The notes under the pieces are model-generated. The model searched no databases, had not been told where the DNA came from, and saw only the letters and a list, made by a program, of their open reading frames with translations. The position numbers and the translations under genes are program-made. A stretch of 64,000 bases of DNA from positions 3,289 to 67,288 of the forward strand of contig JAEWAQ010000074.1 of NCBI GenBank assembly GCA_023391635.1, in the 5' to 3' direction. The DNA comes from Bacillota bacterium (lineage in GTDB: Bacteria > Bacillota > Bacilli > Paenibacillales > Paenibacillaceae). Positions 51,115 to 60,139 of this stretch are shown one piece after another; position 1 is the stretch's first letter; each line of letters begins with the position of its first letter.

Positions 51115-51162
51115 ATATCTCACGATCCACGGGTCGATTATGACTGGCGGATCGTGGGATAT
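51115..51162 (+). promoter_or_regulatory. Stable hairpin after binding-protein gene 3
   Basis: ATATCTCACGATCC pairs with GGATCGTGGGATAT (14 pairs, one G-T) around a 20-base loop, in the gap between the binding-protein and first permease genes, without a T-run. Third case in this window of a hairpin directly after a binding-protein gene. Confidence 0.5.
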
Positions 51163-51193
51163 AATCCGGTTATCGTTAAGGGAGAACATTCAG

Positions 51194-52066
51194 ATGAAGA
51201 TACATTTCTTCTTGAAGAAAGGCTTGTCTTTTCGGAATGCCATCATTATTTTTCTGATCCTATATTTCGGAATATTCACGGCTTATCCCATCGCGAAAGC
51301 TTTTATGGGCAGTTTTCACGATTGGAATCCGTTAGTTGATCAATACGACTATATTGGTTTGGAAAACTTCAAAACGGTTTTACAAGACAAGCTGCTATGG
51401 GGTTCCATGGGAAACACCCTGTTTTATTCGATCGTTTCTTGCGTGTTGCGTATCATTGTCGGGTTAACGTTTGCGCTTTTTTTAACTTCGAAACTGATTA
51501 AATTCAAAAGTGCGCATCGGGGCATCTTTTACATGCCGACCGTTACGCCGATGGTGGCGGTATCGTTTGTTTGGGTATGGATGTTCAACCCTCAATTCGG
51601 GTTGATCAATAAAATTTTCGGTCTCGATATCGCATGGTTGAACAATACGAACTATGCGATGGCCGCTATTATTATCATGACAGTATGGAAAGATTTCGGT
51701 TATGCTACGATAATCTTTTTGGCCGGTTTATTGGCGATCCCGGAAGAATCCTATGAAGCCGCCGCGATTGATGGGGCGGGTGCTGTGCAGAAATTTATGA
51801 AAATTACTTGGCCGCTTCTTCGACCGATTACGTTCTTCGTCATGGTGACTTCATTAATCGATTATTTGCAATCCTATGTGCAAATCCTGATTATGACGGA
51901 AGGCGGTCCAGGTACAAGTACTTATGTCATCTCCTATTTGATTTTCGATGAGGCTTTTATTAAATACAATTTCGGCGCCGCTTCGGCGATGTCCATCATT
52001 CTGTTCGTTATGATTGCCCTATTAACGGCGATTATGTTCAAAATGCCGAAAAGGGAGGGATACTAA
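51194..52066 (+). CDS. Sugar ABC importer 3, permease (MalF/UgpA type)
   Basis: ATG 51194 (MKIHFFLKKGLSF) after AAGGGAG; 290 residues, six TM segments, EAA loop EAAAIDGAGAVQKFMKITWPLLRP, and MTEGGPGTSTYVISY. Followed one base later by the second permease. No ATPase gene is linked. Confidence 0.92.
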   Translation: MKIHFFLKKGLSFRNAIIIFLILYFGIFTAYPIAKAFMGSFHDWNPLVDQYDYIGLENFKTVLQDKLLWGSMGNTLFYSIVSCVLRIIVGLTFALFLTSKLIKFKSAHRGIFYMPTVTPMVAVSFVWVWMFNPQFGLINKIFGLDIAWLNNTNYAMAAIIIMTVWKDFGYATIIFLAGLLAIPEESYEAAAIDGAGAVQKFMKITWPLLRPITFFVMVTSLIDYLQSYVQILIMTEGGPGTSTYVISYLIFDEAFIKYNFGAASAMSIILFVMIALLTAIMFKMPKREGY

Positions 52067-52067
52067 T

Positions 52068-52883
52068 ATGAGAACAGGAATCGGAGTGGTTATGAATGTC
52101 ATTGTCGTTTTTTTTGCGATCGTCACGATCATTCCCTTTGCTTGGATGTTAGTATCTTCCTTCGCGACCAACAGTGAAATTGTTAAAATCGGCGGCGGTC
52201 TATTTCCAACCATGTCAACGTTGCAAAACTATACCGACGTCCAACAAAAGTTTAACTTCATGCGGATGTTCGCTAATAGTTTATATATCTCTTTTATCGT
52301 GACGGCGATTGTCGTGTATACGAGCTCCTTGGCGGGATTTCTGTTTGCGAAGTTTACGTTTAGAGGAAAAGGGTTGTTGTTTGCCGTAATCTTGTCTACC
52401 ATGATGCTTCCGTGGGCCGTCACCCTCATTCCGAAATATGAAATGATGATGCAATTTGGGTGGTTGGACAGTTATAAATCATTGATTATCCCTTCTATGG
52501 CAAGTGCTTTCGGCGTCTTTCTGTTCAGGCAGTCCATTTCTCAAATCCCGGATGACTTGTTGGAAGCGGCAAGAATGGATGGGGCGAACGATTTTTTTAT
52601 TTTTCATAAAATCATTGTCCCGACCTCCAAAAATACGATTTCAAGCTTGGTTATTTTCCAATTCCTTTGGGCATGGGAAGATTTCATATGGCCGTTCTTA
52701 ATGATTGACAGCCCCAATAAGCAGTTGATCTCCGTCGGTCTGAAACTTTTCAACGGTCGATATGGAACAGATTACGGTGGATTATTCGCCGCCACAACGA
52801 TTACAATGATTCCAGTCATTGTCGTCTACGTGGTGTTCCAAAAACAGTTTATTTCAGGCATTACAGCCGGCTCTGTGAAGTAG
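52068..52883 (+). CDS. Sugar ABC importer 3, permease (MalG/UgpE type)
   Basis: 271 residues, six TM segments, opening FAIVTIIPFAWMLVSSFATNSEI, EAA loop EAARMDGANDFFIFHKIIVP, C-terminus QKQFISGITAGSVK. AAGGGAGGG lies within the end of the preceding gene. The LacI gene starts 26 bases after its stop. Confidence 0.92.
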   Translation: MRTGIGVVMNVIVVFFAIVTIIPFAWMLVSSFATNSEIVKIGGGLFPTMSTLQNYTDVQQKFNFMRMFANSLYISFIVTAIVVYTSSLAGFLFAKFTFRGKGLLFAVILSTMMLPWAVTLIPKYEMMMQFGWLDSYKSLIIPSMASAFGVFLFRQSISQIPDDLLEAARMDGANDFFIFHKIIVPTSKNTISSLVIFQFLWAWEDFIWPFLMIDSPNKQLISVGLKLFNGRYGTDYGGLFAATTITMIPVIVVYVVFQKQFISGITAGSVK

Positions 52884-52909
52884 ATAATTGCGACGAAAGG
52901 ATGAATCCC

Positions 52910-53938
52910 GTGGCCGTTACCCTCAAACAAATTGCAGATGAAGCCGGCGTAAGCATTACGACGGTAGCCAATGTGATTAAAGGCAAAAGTGTGTCAGAGA
53001 GCAAGAGAAAGAAAATTCAAAAACTGCTCGACAAGTATGACTACAGTCCGAATATGAACGCGAAATCTCTTGTCAATTCATCCTCGAACTTGATCGGCGT
53101 TCTCTATTACGTGAGCGAAGGCGAAGATCACGATAATTTCTCGGACCCGTTCATATCGGAGCTTTTGTCGGGAATCGAGAAGGAAGCGCGTAATCATGGG
53201 AATTTCGTGCTTGTGCACAGTTTTACGGATATTAACGATATTAAAATTTTACAAAACAATTGGTTGTTCGACGGATTTATTGTCGCTACGACACCGAACA
53301 AGCTGGTGCATCCTATTTCTTCTATTATTCGAGATTCGATTCGTTCCGTTTTTATCGATGTCGTATTGGACGATGAAGAAAGGCGGATTTTCGAACAAAA
53401 ACAGGAGACTTATTTTATTATGAATGACGATTATTTGGCGGCCAAAGAAGTCACGGAACATATGATCTCCAAAGGACATGAGCGGATTGCTTTTCTCGCA
53501 TCCAGATTTGTTGAAAACGAGGAAAGCCTTACTGAAGTACGATACGCAGGTGCATGTTCGGCTGTACACCAACATTTCGGCCCGAACAAAACGATCGGCA
53601 AGGTGTCAATGGATAATCGTTCATCTTTGCTGGCTGATGAATCTGAATACACGGCAGTCGTCTGTGCCTCGGATAAAATTGCAGCAGAATTTCTTGAACT
53701 GTATAATTCCGGCGCAATCAAGGGGCCAGGTATGTCGGTCGCAGGATTCGATAATGCGGTTTTCGATACGTATTTGACACCGCAGCTTACGACGGTTGAC
53801 TTGCATCATCGCGAAAAAGGGAAATTGGCCGTTCAATTGATTAACGAGAAAACGAAAGGTACGGACATGAAAAACAATTTTCACATGATTAAGCACGAAT
53901 TGATAGAGAGAAATTCCGTATTCGAAAGAGGGGTATGA
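52910..53938 (+). CDS. LacI-family repressor of importer 3
   Basis: I choose GTG 52910 (MAVTLKQIADEAG), seven bases after GAAAGGATG; ATG 52901 abuts the ribosome site. 342 residues. HTH at 4-24 (LKQIADEAGVSITTVANVIKG) with hinge helix MNAKSLVNSSS, then a type-1 periplasmic-binding-like sugar sensor (LIGVLYYVSEGEDHDNFSDPF; AVVCASDKIAAEFLE; VAGFDNAVFDTYLTPQLTTV). It likely binds the twin palindromes at 49633 and 49664 and is released by the imported sugar. Confidence 0.92.
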   Translation: MAVTLKQIADEAGVSITTVANVIKGKSVSESKRKKIQKLLDKYDYSPNMNAKSLVNSSSNLIGVLYYVSEGEDHDNFSDPFISELLSGIEKEARNHGNFVLVHSFTDINDIKILQNNWLFDGFIVATTPNKLVHPISSIIRDSIRSVFIDVVLDDEERRIFEQKQETYFIMNDDYLAAKEVTEHMISKGHERIAFLASRFVENEESLTEVRYAGACSAVHQHFGPNKTIGKVSMDNRSSLLADESEYTAVVCASDKIAAEFLELYNSGAIKGPGMSVAGFDNAVFDTYLTPQLTTVDLHHREKGKLAVQLINEKTKGTDMKNNFHMIKHELIERNSVFERGV

Positions 53939-53942
53939 CTGA

Positions 53943-55907
53943 GTGAACGAGTTGAAAAATGGCATCATCATTGGGAATTCTGTGCTCTCGTCCAGAGTCG
54001 CAGTAGAAGATCATTATATCGCATTCGATTTGAACTACAATCCGCCGTATTTTCTCGATCATAAGAACGGATTGGTTTCATTCGGCAAAGCCGTCGTCAA
54101 TTTTTTGGACAAAGACGGAGAATCCTTAAATATCGTAAAAACGGAAGTGCTGGATGATGATTATCCGAGATTGGTTGCGAAGCTGTTACTGAGTAACGGG
54201 GTTTCTTGCGGATTAAAGGCATTTGCGCCAATCGACGCGGAAAAATCGGAGACCATGTTCTTGCCCGCAATCCTGTTGCAATTCAGTTATGAAGGAATAT
54301 TGGCTTCAGAAATTATTACCAAAATCGAGTGGGATATTTCGGAGTTGGGATTCGATAAACAATACGGCTGGATGGAACCGTCTCCGCAATCGAACCATCC
54401 ATATAGCTATGAGAAATTTTTCATTCGCTCCATGTCGGAACAGACAATCGTCCGGGAACAGGTTAACGGCGGCAAAATAGAGTTCGTTCAACAGGATCGG
54501 GAGCCATTCATATGCATGGGATACTTCTCCGAAAAAGCAAGGTGGAGAACCAAGGTGAGATCGGTCGACGAATTATGTTCGTATATACTGGGCCATTTCG
54601 AACATCTCGCGGCAGCAATAGATGACTGGGTTGACAGCTTGCCGCGGATTGGAGACCAACAAATATTTCAATATACACGCTGGTATAGTCAAGCTGCCGT
54701 TTTATTAACGAAAGCCGACGATACGGGTAGAGTGATTACGATGGGATACAAAGAATTGAATCAGCGCGATTCTTTCTGGACCAGCTATATTCACTTAGTC
54801 TTCTGGCCGGAATTGGAAAAGACGATGATTCGCGAATCCTGCCAGTGGCAAAAACCGAACGGCAAAATTCCGACGACGATACTTCCGTTATACGACCGCG
54901 AAGTCGATATCGATATCAATGAATATTTCTGTTTGCGGATCAGCCGATATTTTAGATATTATCGAGACTATTCGTTCCTTCGGGAATGCTGGCCGCACTA
55001 TTTGAGATCAATCGAATTTCTTCTTACTTTGGATCGGGACGGAGACTCCATCCCGGAGCAAGCGCCGCCTGAGGAACCGCTTAATTTCTGGGCGGATTGG
55101 AAGGATGTAATCGGCATTTCCGGAAGGAAGCTGGCGCCTCACTTCGTTCTCTTGTGGAAGTCAGCGCTGCAGGAAGGAATCGACTTAGCGAAGGCCTTGC
55201 AAGATACGGAGTCACAAGAAAGACTGCAAAGTATTTTGGCAGAGGTTGATAAATATATTGACCAGGATGACATGTGGAATGAAAATTACTTTGGCGAGGT
55301 TTGGTATGATGCGACAATGAGTCGGCAAATGAGTAGGCATGTTCTGATCGACCAGACGTTAGCTATTCCCTTCGAGGGTTATCCTCGAGATAAGATTGCC
55401 CCATTGTATCAGAAGTTGAATGAGAATGAGACTCCAGCCGGCATACCGGAAACATACCCGTATCGGGAAGATATGGAATACGAAAAGGGCAAATATCATA
55501 ATGGCGGAATATGGCCCTATTTGGTTTTTGCAGATGCAATGGGAAGGTTTATGACCGGCTACCATGAGGATGCCAAACGACTGATTAAGAAAATAGGATA
55601 CTACGATTTAGAATTTCAAAAAGACTGGGCTCCGAATGAATACTTGGATGCCATTACGTTCAACAACGAAGGCTTTCCCATACAAGGGTGGTCCTCGGCG
55701 CTCTTTGGAGCATTATCCCATGGCGCGTTTCATATTGAGTGGACAGATGATTATACTTTAGAGGTGAATCTTAACTTGGGGAAATGTGACTTTATGACGT
55801 ATTTGCATCTGCCTTATCCGTTCGGCAAAGTGAGGCTTGAACGAAAGAACGATGTAATGTCAAGTTCATTTCTATCGGACGGGAAATATCGATTGAAAAT
55901 AAATTGA
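53943..55907 (+). CDS. Unclassified (alpha/alpha)6-barrel glycosidase-like enzyme
   Basis: 654 residues from GTG 53943 (MNELKNGIIIGNS), four bases after the LacI stop. An N-terminal beta-rich region (1-200) is followed by a helical barrel with signature stretches RDSFWTSYIHLVFWPELEK, PNGKIPTTILPLYDREVDIDINEY, DRDGDSIPEQ, FWADWKDVIG, YHNGGIWPYLVFADAMGR, WAPNEYLDA and GWSSALFGAL. These recall six-hairpin glycosidases such as amylo-1,6-glucosidase-like and GH63/GH78-like enzymes, but I cannot assign a family. Without a signal peptide it would cleave imported oligosaccharide in the cytoplasm. Confidence 0.75.
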   Translation: MNELKNGIIIGNSVLSSRVAVEDHYIAFDLNYNPPYFLDHKNGLVSFGKAVVNFLDKDGESLNIVKTEVLDDDYPRLVAKLLLSNGVSCGLKAFAPIDAEKSETMFLPAILLQFSYEGILASEIITKIEWDISELGFDKQYGWMEPSPQSNHPYSYEKFFIRSMSEQTIVREQVNGGKIEFVQQDREPFICMGYFSEKARWRTKVRSVDELCSYILGHFEHLAAAIDDWVDSLPRIGDQQIFQYTRWYSQAAVLLTKADDTGRVITMGYKELNQRDSFWTSYIHLVFWPELEKTMIRESCQWQKPNGKIPTTILPLYDREVDIDINEYFCLRISRYFRYYRDYSFLRECWPHYLRSIEFLLTLDRDGDSIPEQAPPEEPLNFWADWKDVIGISGRKLAPHFVLLWKSALQEGIDLAKALQDTESQERLQSILAEVDKYIDQDDMWNENYFGEVWYDATMSRQMSRHVLIDQTLAIPFEGYPRDKIAPLYQKLNENETPAGIPETYPYREDMEYEKGKYHNGGIWPYLVFADAMGRFMTGYHEDAKRLIKKIGYYDLEFQKDWAPNEYLDAITFNNEGFPIQGWSSALFGALSHGAFHIEWTDDYTLEVNLNLGKCDFMTYLHLPYPFGKVRLERKNDVMSSSFLSDGKYRLKIN

Positions 55908-55936
55908 GCAAGTAAGAGCGTTATTCCTCTTGAATC

Positions 55937-55978
55937 CCGCATTCCCGCCGTCCTCGTTGCGAGTTGGCGGGAATGCGG
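55937..55978. terminator. Bidirectional hairpin between glycosidase and LTA-synthase-like genes
   Basis: CCGCATTCCCGCC (55937-55949) pairs perfectly with GGCGGGAATGCGG (55966-55978). Lies between two convergent genes; T-runs are weak on both sides. Confidence 0.6.
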
Positions 55979-55997
55979 CTTAATCATACAGGGGAGA

Positions 55998-57947
55998 TCA
56001 TTTCAGCAGCGGCACCAGATCGTGTTCGACGATTCGGTCCGACACCGCAAGTTCCTCTCTCGCTTGCGTAGCGCCCGGCAGGCAGACGGATGGATCCAGT
56101 ACCTCGCCGCCTGGCAAGCTATAGCAGGTGCCGCGCCCGAGAATGCCTTCGTTGTTCGGAGCGAAGAACACGCTGCCGTCCGTAAAGCCTCCGTTGCGGA
56201 ACATGACCGGCTTCGGCACGTCGGACATCGCGCTGATGCCCATCAAGCTGTACGGCGCTGTCTGGATGCCGAGCAGGTGCAGCACCGTCGTCTCCGTATC
56301 GAGCTGGCCGACCGCTTTCTCCCTGACGCCTGCATGCTCGTCGTTCGGCAGATGAATGAAGAAAGGCACCTTTTTCAGCAGCGAATCTTTTTCCAGATCC
56401 GTCACCGGTCGCCCGAACAAGGTTGCATAGGCGTCCCAGTCGCTGATCGAATTGTCGTGGTCGCCATAGAACATCAGAATCGTGTCGTCCCACAAATTCG
56501 CGGCTTTCAAATCCTCCACGAGCTCGCCCATGGCTTGATCCACGTAGTGGGCCGTCTGCACGTAATCGCCCAAAATCGTGCCGCTCAATGCGCCGACATT
56601 CAATTCGTGCTTGCCGACCGCGTAAGGATGATGACTGGTCAGCGTGATCGCCATGGCGTAGAACGGGGAGTTGCCGCGGCTCTGAATCTGCTCGACCGTC
56701 TGGCGGAAGAACGAGATGTCGCCGAGCGACCACCCGAGCGGTTCGTCCATTTTGTAGTCCTTGATGCTGTAAAATTGGCCGTACTCCATGTTGTGGTACA
56801 TATTGTTGCGGTTCCAGAAGCTGCCATCGTAGACGTGGTGTACGGTCGTGTCGTAGTCCGCGGCGCCCAGCACCTCCGGCATGCATTCGAAGTCATGGCC
56901 CGCGAAACGGATGAACACCGAGCCCGACGGCACCGGATGCAGCGAGCAGCTTGTCGTGAAGTCGGCGTCCGAAGTTCGCCCGTTTGCAGTCTGGTGATAG
57001 AAATTCGGGAAGTAGACGCTTTGCCCGATCAACTGGTTCAAGTTCGGAGTCACTTCCTCGCCGCCGACTTCGAGTCCGATCAGGAACGCGTTGAACGCTT
57101 CGGCTTGCACGATCAGCACGTTCTTTCCCTTATACGCGCCGAACAGCGGCTCCATCTCGGACATGCTTTGCAGTTCCTTGCGATCGTTCATCCAGTCCCG
57201 GGCTTCCTGGATCTGCTCCTCCGTCACGCCGCCGCCCAGCCAATTCTCCTTGGCATAGCGATAGACGTCATAACCGTGAAAGCCGAACAGCCCGGCGACG
57301 TTATAGATCGGAACGTTCCACCAGTTTCCTTCGAACAGACCGGCCGCCCAGCCCCTCTTCTGCTCGGCTATCGGTCCGGAAATCAGTTGGTAGCCGATCG
57401 CGAACACGAGGATGCCGACGAGCAGCCGGATCGACAACCGCACGCGGCGGGTGCCCGGATACACCGGTTTGCGCTTGCGGCTGTTCTGCCGAAATACCCA
57501 AACCGAGAGCAGCAGCAAGAACGGCAAATCCAAGAAGTAGATGACGTCTTTGTAGATGATCAGGTCGGATATGCTGTCCTGCAAAGCGCTCACTTGACCG
57601 GCTTGCAGCAGCACGGGAACCGTGATGAAGTCTTTGAAATAGCGGAAATAGACCAGGTCGGACAATACGATGACGGAAAGCAGCGTATCCACCGCCAGCA
57701 GCGCGACGATTCTCGCCCGCGGTCCCAGGAAAGCGGTCCAGAATGTGGCGAGCAGCAACGCGCCCCAATTCACTTTCCATTTCCAATGGTTCATGGCCCC
57801 GACATCGAGCCGATCGTTCAAGTAATCGAGCTTGAACAGCATTGCGGCGATAACGAGCAGTGCCGCCCAGAACGGAATGAAGCGAGCGCCTTCCAAGATC
57901 AACCTGGCCATTCTCGATACAGCGGTAAACCACTTCGCATTCCTCAT
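55998..57947 (-). CDS. Lipoteichoic-acid-synthase-family membrane sulfatase-fold protein
   Basis: ATG 57947 (MRNAKWFTAVSR) after AAGGAG; 649 residues. About five N-terminal TM segments, then an outside alkaline-phosphatase-superfamily domain: NVLIVQAEAFNAF (metal Glu), HQTANGRTSDADFTTSCS (catalytic Thr), MFYGDHDNSISDWD and VPFFIHLP. The layout equals LtaS/YqgS-type polyglycerolphosphate transferases or primases that use phosphatidylglycerol. The exact role (synthase, primase or other phosphotransferase) is open. Confidence 0.9.
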   Translation of the reverse strand: MRNAKWFTAVSRMARLILEGARFIPFWAALLVIAAMLFKLDYLNDRLDVGAMNHWKWKVNWGALLLATFWTAFLGPRARIVALLAVDTLLSVIVLSDLVYFRYFKDFITVPVLLQAGQVSALQDSISDLIIYKDVIYFLDLPFLLLLSVWVFRQNSRKRKPVYPGTRRVRLSIRLLVGILVFAIGYQLISGPIAEQKRGWAAGLFEGNWWNVPIYNVAGLFGFHGYDVYRYAKENWLGGGVTEEQIQEARDWMNDRKELQSMSEMEPLFGAYKGKNVLIVQAEAFNAFLIGLEVGGEEVTPNLNQLIGQSVYFPNFYHQTANGRTSDADFTTSCSLHPVPSGSVFIRFAGHDFECMPEVLGAADYDTTVHHVYDGSFWNRNNMYHNMEYGQFYSIKDYKMDEPLGWSLGDISFFRQTVEQIQSRGNSPFYAMAITLTSHHPYAVGKHELNVGALSGTILGDYVQTAHYVDQAMGELVEDLKAANLWDDTILMFYGDHDNSISDWDAYATLFGRPVTDLEKDSLLKKVPFFIHLPNDEHAGVREKAVGQLDTETTVLHLLGIQTAPYSLMGISAMSDVPKPVMFRNGGFTDGSVFFAPNNEGILGRGTCYSLPGGEVLDPSVCLPGATQAREELAVSDRIVEHDLVPLLK

Positions 57948-58167
57948 GTACGCGTACTCCTTTTGCCATTGCCGGCCATGCACATTCGTTAGAATTCCCA
58001 TCATACCCAAGAACAAACAAATTCAAGTATAGCCCGAACCTCGAACGGATGACAAACGGCATGCGGCCAAGCTATCTCAAGCGCGAGATGCCATTGCACC
58101 ACATATACGATAAAATAAGAGCGCAGGTTGCAGAATGAGGCTATTTTTGGAAGGAGAGCGGGATGAA

Positions 58168-58797
58168 ATGGAACAGACGGAACAATATTTCGACTCGTTA
58201 TTTGGTGCGGACGGCGACTTGGAGAGGGTGCTTGCGGCCATCCGGGGGGCGGGCATGCCGGAAATATCGGTCGCGCCGGGCTATGGCCGTCTGTTGACGC
58301 TGCTCGTCAGGTTGAGGCAGGCGCGCGACGTGCTTGAGATTGGCGCGCTTGGCGGTTATAGCGGCATCTGCCTGATGCGGGGTTTGCCGGAGGACGGGCA
58401 GCTGACATCGCTGGAGCTGCGGGAAGATTACGCGGAGCTGGCACGCGGCAATTTGGCGGCAGCCGGATATGCGGGACGATCTGCGTATATCGTTGGCGAA
58501 GCGGCTGCTTCGCTGGCTAAGCTCGCGGAGGAAGGGCGGCGCTTCGATTTCTTCTTCATTGACGCGGACAAGGAGAATTACCCGCATTACCTGGAGCGGG
58601 CGATCGAGCTGGCGCGACCCGGTGCGGTGATCGTAGCCGACAATACGCTGCTGCACGGCCGTACCGTCGATCCTGCCAAGGAGGGCCCGTCCGTGCTCGC
58701 CATGCGCGAGTTCAATCGCCGCATCGCGCAGGATCCGCGCCTCTCCGGCGTACATCTGCCTGCTTACGACGGTCTGGCTCTCGCTGCGGTGAAGTAA
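58168..58797 (+). CDS. O-methyltransferase (family 3, class I SAM)
   Basis: ATG 58168 (MEQTEQYFDSLF) ten bases after GGAAGGAG is preferred to ATG 58135; 209 residues. SAM loop VLEIGALGGYSGICL, acidic LTSLEL, and metal/substrate motif FFFIDADKENYPHYLERA with VIVADNTLLHG. This is the catechol/caffeoyl-CoA O-methyltransferase-like family; in Firmicutes related proteins modify tRNA (YrrM/TrmR) or small molecules. Its last 34 bases overlap the convergent MFS gene. Confidence 0.88.
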   Translation: MEQTEQYFDSLFGADGDLERVLAAIRGAGMPEISVAPGYGRLLTLLVRLRQARDVLEIGALGGYSGICLMRGLPEDGQLTSLELREDYAELARGNLAAAGYAGRSAYIVGEAAASLAKLAEEGRRFDFFFIDADKENYPHYLERAIELARPGAVIVADNTLLHGRTVDPAKEGPSVLAMREFNRRIAQDPRLSGVHLPAYDGLALAAVK

Positions 58798-59963
58798 AAC
58801 CATACCGCTGTCGCGAGCAGCATCGCCGCCGACATCAGGAACAGCCCCTCGATGCCGATCGGACCGGACAGCGCGCCGCCGACGACCGGTCCGAGCATGT
58901 TGCCGAGCGCAAGAGCGCTGCCGTTGAAGCCGTAGGCGCGGCTCTCCATGCCGTCCGGCGTGTATTTGCGCAGCAGCGCGTTGACGGTCGGGATGAGGCC
59001 GCCCATGAAGCAGCCGAGCATGAAACGCCAGAGCAGCAGACCGCCGACCGATCCGACGAACGCCTGCGGAATGAACATGACCGCCGAGCCCAGGAGCGAG
59101 ACGAACAGGATACGCGAAGCGCCGATCTTGTCGCCCAGCCTGCCGAGAAGCGGCGCGCATACCATGTTCGACATGGCGGTCACCGAACTGACGAAGCCGG
59201 CCCAGAAGCCGATGCTCTCCATGCTTCCTAGCAGATCCTCCACATAGAGCGGAATGAGCGCCATCGGGCTCAGCATCGAGAATTGGATGAGCAGCGTCAC
59301 CGTGAGCAGAACCGGGATTTGCCGGATGCGGACGAGCTCGCGGAAGCCTTTGATCACGCTCTGCTGCGGTTCTTTCGCTGCGGCTGTGCGGTCGAAGTTC
59401 TCTTTCACGAGCAGCCAGGACAAGACGGAAGCGATCAGCAGCAGCGATCCGGTGATGTAGAAGATCGGGCGAAAGCCGAAGCTGTCCGCCATCAGACCGC
59501 CGAGAAACGGCCCGAGGATGACGCCTGCCGTTCCTCCCGATTGCAGGGTGCCCATGGCGAAACCCATCCGCTCCTTGGGCGTCGATGCGGATACGAGCGA
59601 TACGGCGGCCGGCGAGAAGCCGGAGATGACGCCGTTGGCCATGCGGAGCAGCAGCATGTGCAGAGGCGTCTGCGCGAAGCCCATCGCGATGATGACGACG
59701 GCCATGCCGAAGCCCGACCGAAGCAGCATGATTTTCCGTCCGTAACGGTCAGACAGCTTGCCCCACAACGGCTGGAATAGGAAGGACGTCACGAAGTTCG
59801 CCGCGAAGATGAGTCCCGCCCATACGCCGATTTCATGCTCGTCCACCAGTCCCAGGTCCGATTTCAAATACAAGGCCAAGAACGGCGAGATCATCGTCAT
59901 GCCCGCCATGACCAAGAAGTTGCCAAACCAGAGCACTGTCAGATTGACTTTCCACCGTTGCAT
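58764..59963 (-). CDS. MFS multidrug exporter (DHA1/MdtG-like)
   Basis: ATG 59963 (MQRWKVNLTVLWFGNFL) after AAGGAG; 399 residues, twelve TM segments. Motif A QPLWGKLSDRYGRKIMLL and motif C GGTAGVILGPFLGGLMAD mark a drug-proton antiporter of the DHA1 group. Its C-terminal codons overlap the methyltransferase gene end. Confidence 0.92.
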   Translation of the reverse strand: MQRWKVNLTVLWFGNFLVMAGMTMISPFLALYLKSDLGLVDEHEIGVWAGLIFAANFVTSFLFQPLWGKLSDRYGRKIMLLRSGFGMAVVIIAMGFAQTPLHMLLLRMANGVISGFSPAAVSLVSASTPKERMGFAMGTLQSGGTAGVILGPFLGGLMADSFGFRPIFYITGSLLLIASVLSWLLVKENFDRTAAAKEPQQSVIKGFRELVRIRQIPVLLTVTLLIQFSMLSPMALIPLYVEDLLGSMESIGFWAGFVSSVTAMSNMVCAPLLGRLGDKIGASRILFVSLLGSAVMFIPQAFVGSVGGLLLWRFMLGCFMGGLIPTVNALLRKYTPDGMESRAYGFNGSALALGNMLGPVVGGALSGPIGIEGLFLMSAAMLLATAVWFYFTAARARPS

Positions 59964-60068
59964 GATGCCAGAGCTCCTTCCTGCCGTTTCCACACAAGTA
60001 GGGATAGTATAGCACACAATAATCACGCGATTGTCATGGTTTCGTCATACACGAGAGGCATCCATCGG

Positions 60069-60097
60069 TTGTGGGCGCCGGGTATTCAGGGCATAAT
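60069..60097 (+). promoter_or_regulatory. Promoter of the heme operon
   Basis: TTGTGG (60069-60074), 17-base spacer, CATAAT (60092-60097), 43 bases before the hemE ATG. The hexamers are each one or two bases from consensus. Confidence 0.5.
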
Positions 60098-60139
60098 GGG
60101 AGGAAAGAATGTCCATGACAATCGCGAAAGAGGTAACCC

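Noticed and set aside
56022..57992. A 656-codon open frame on the plus strand opposite the LTA-synthase-like gene
   Set aside because: It mirrors the codon pattern of the minus-strand gene, is rich in His, Arg and Gln with no recognisable motif, and has no proper ribosome site. It is an antisense frame typical of GC-rich DNA.
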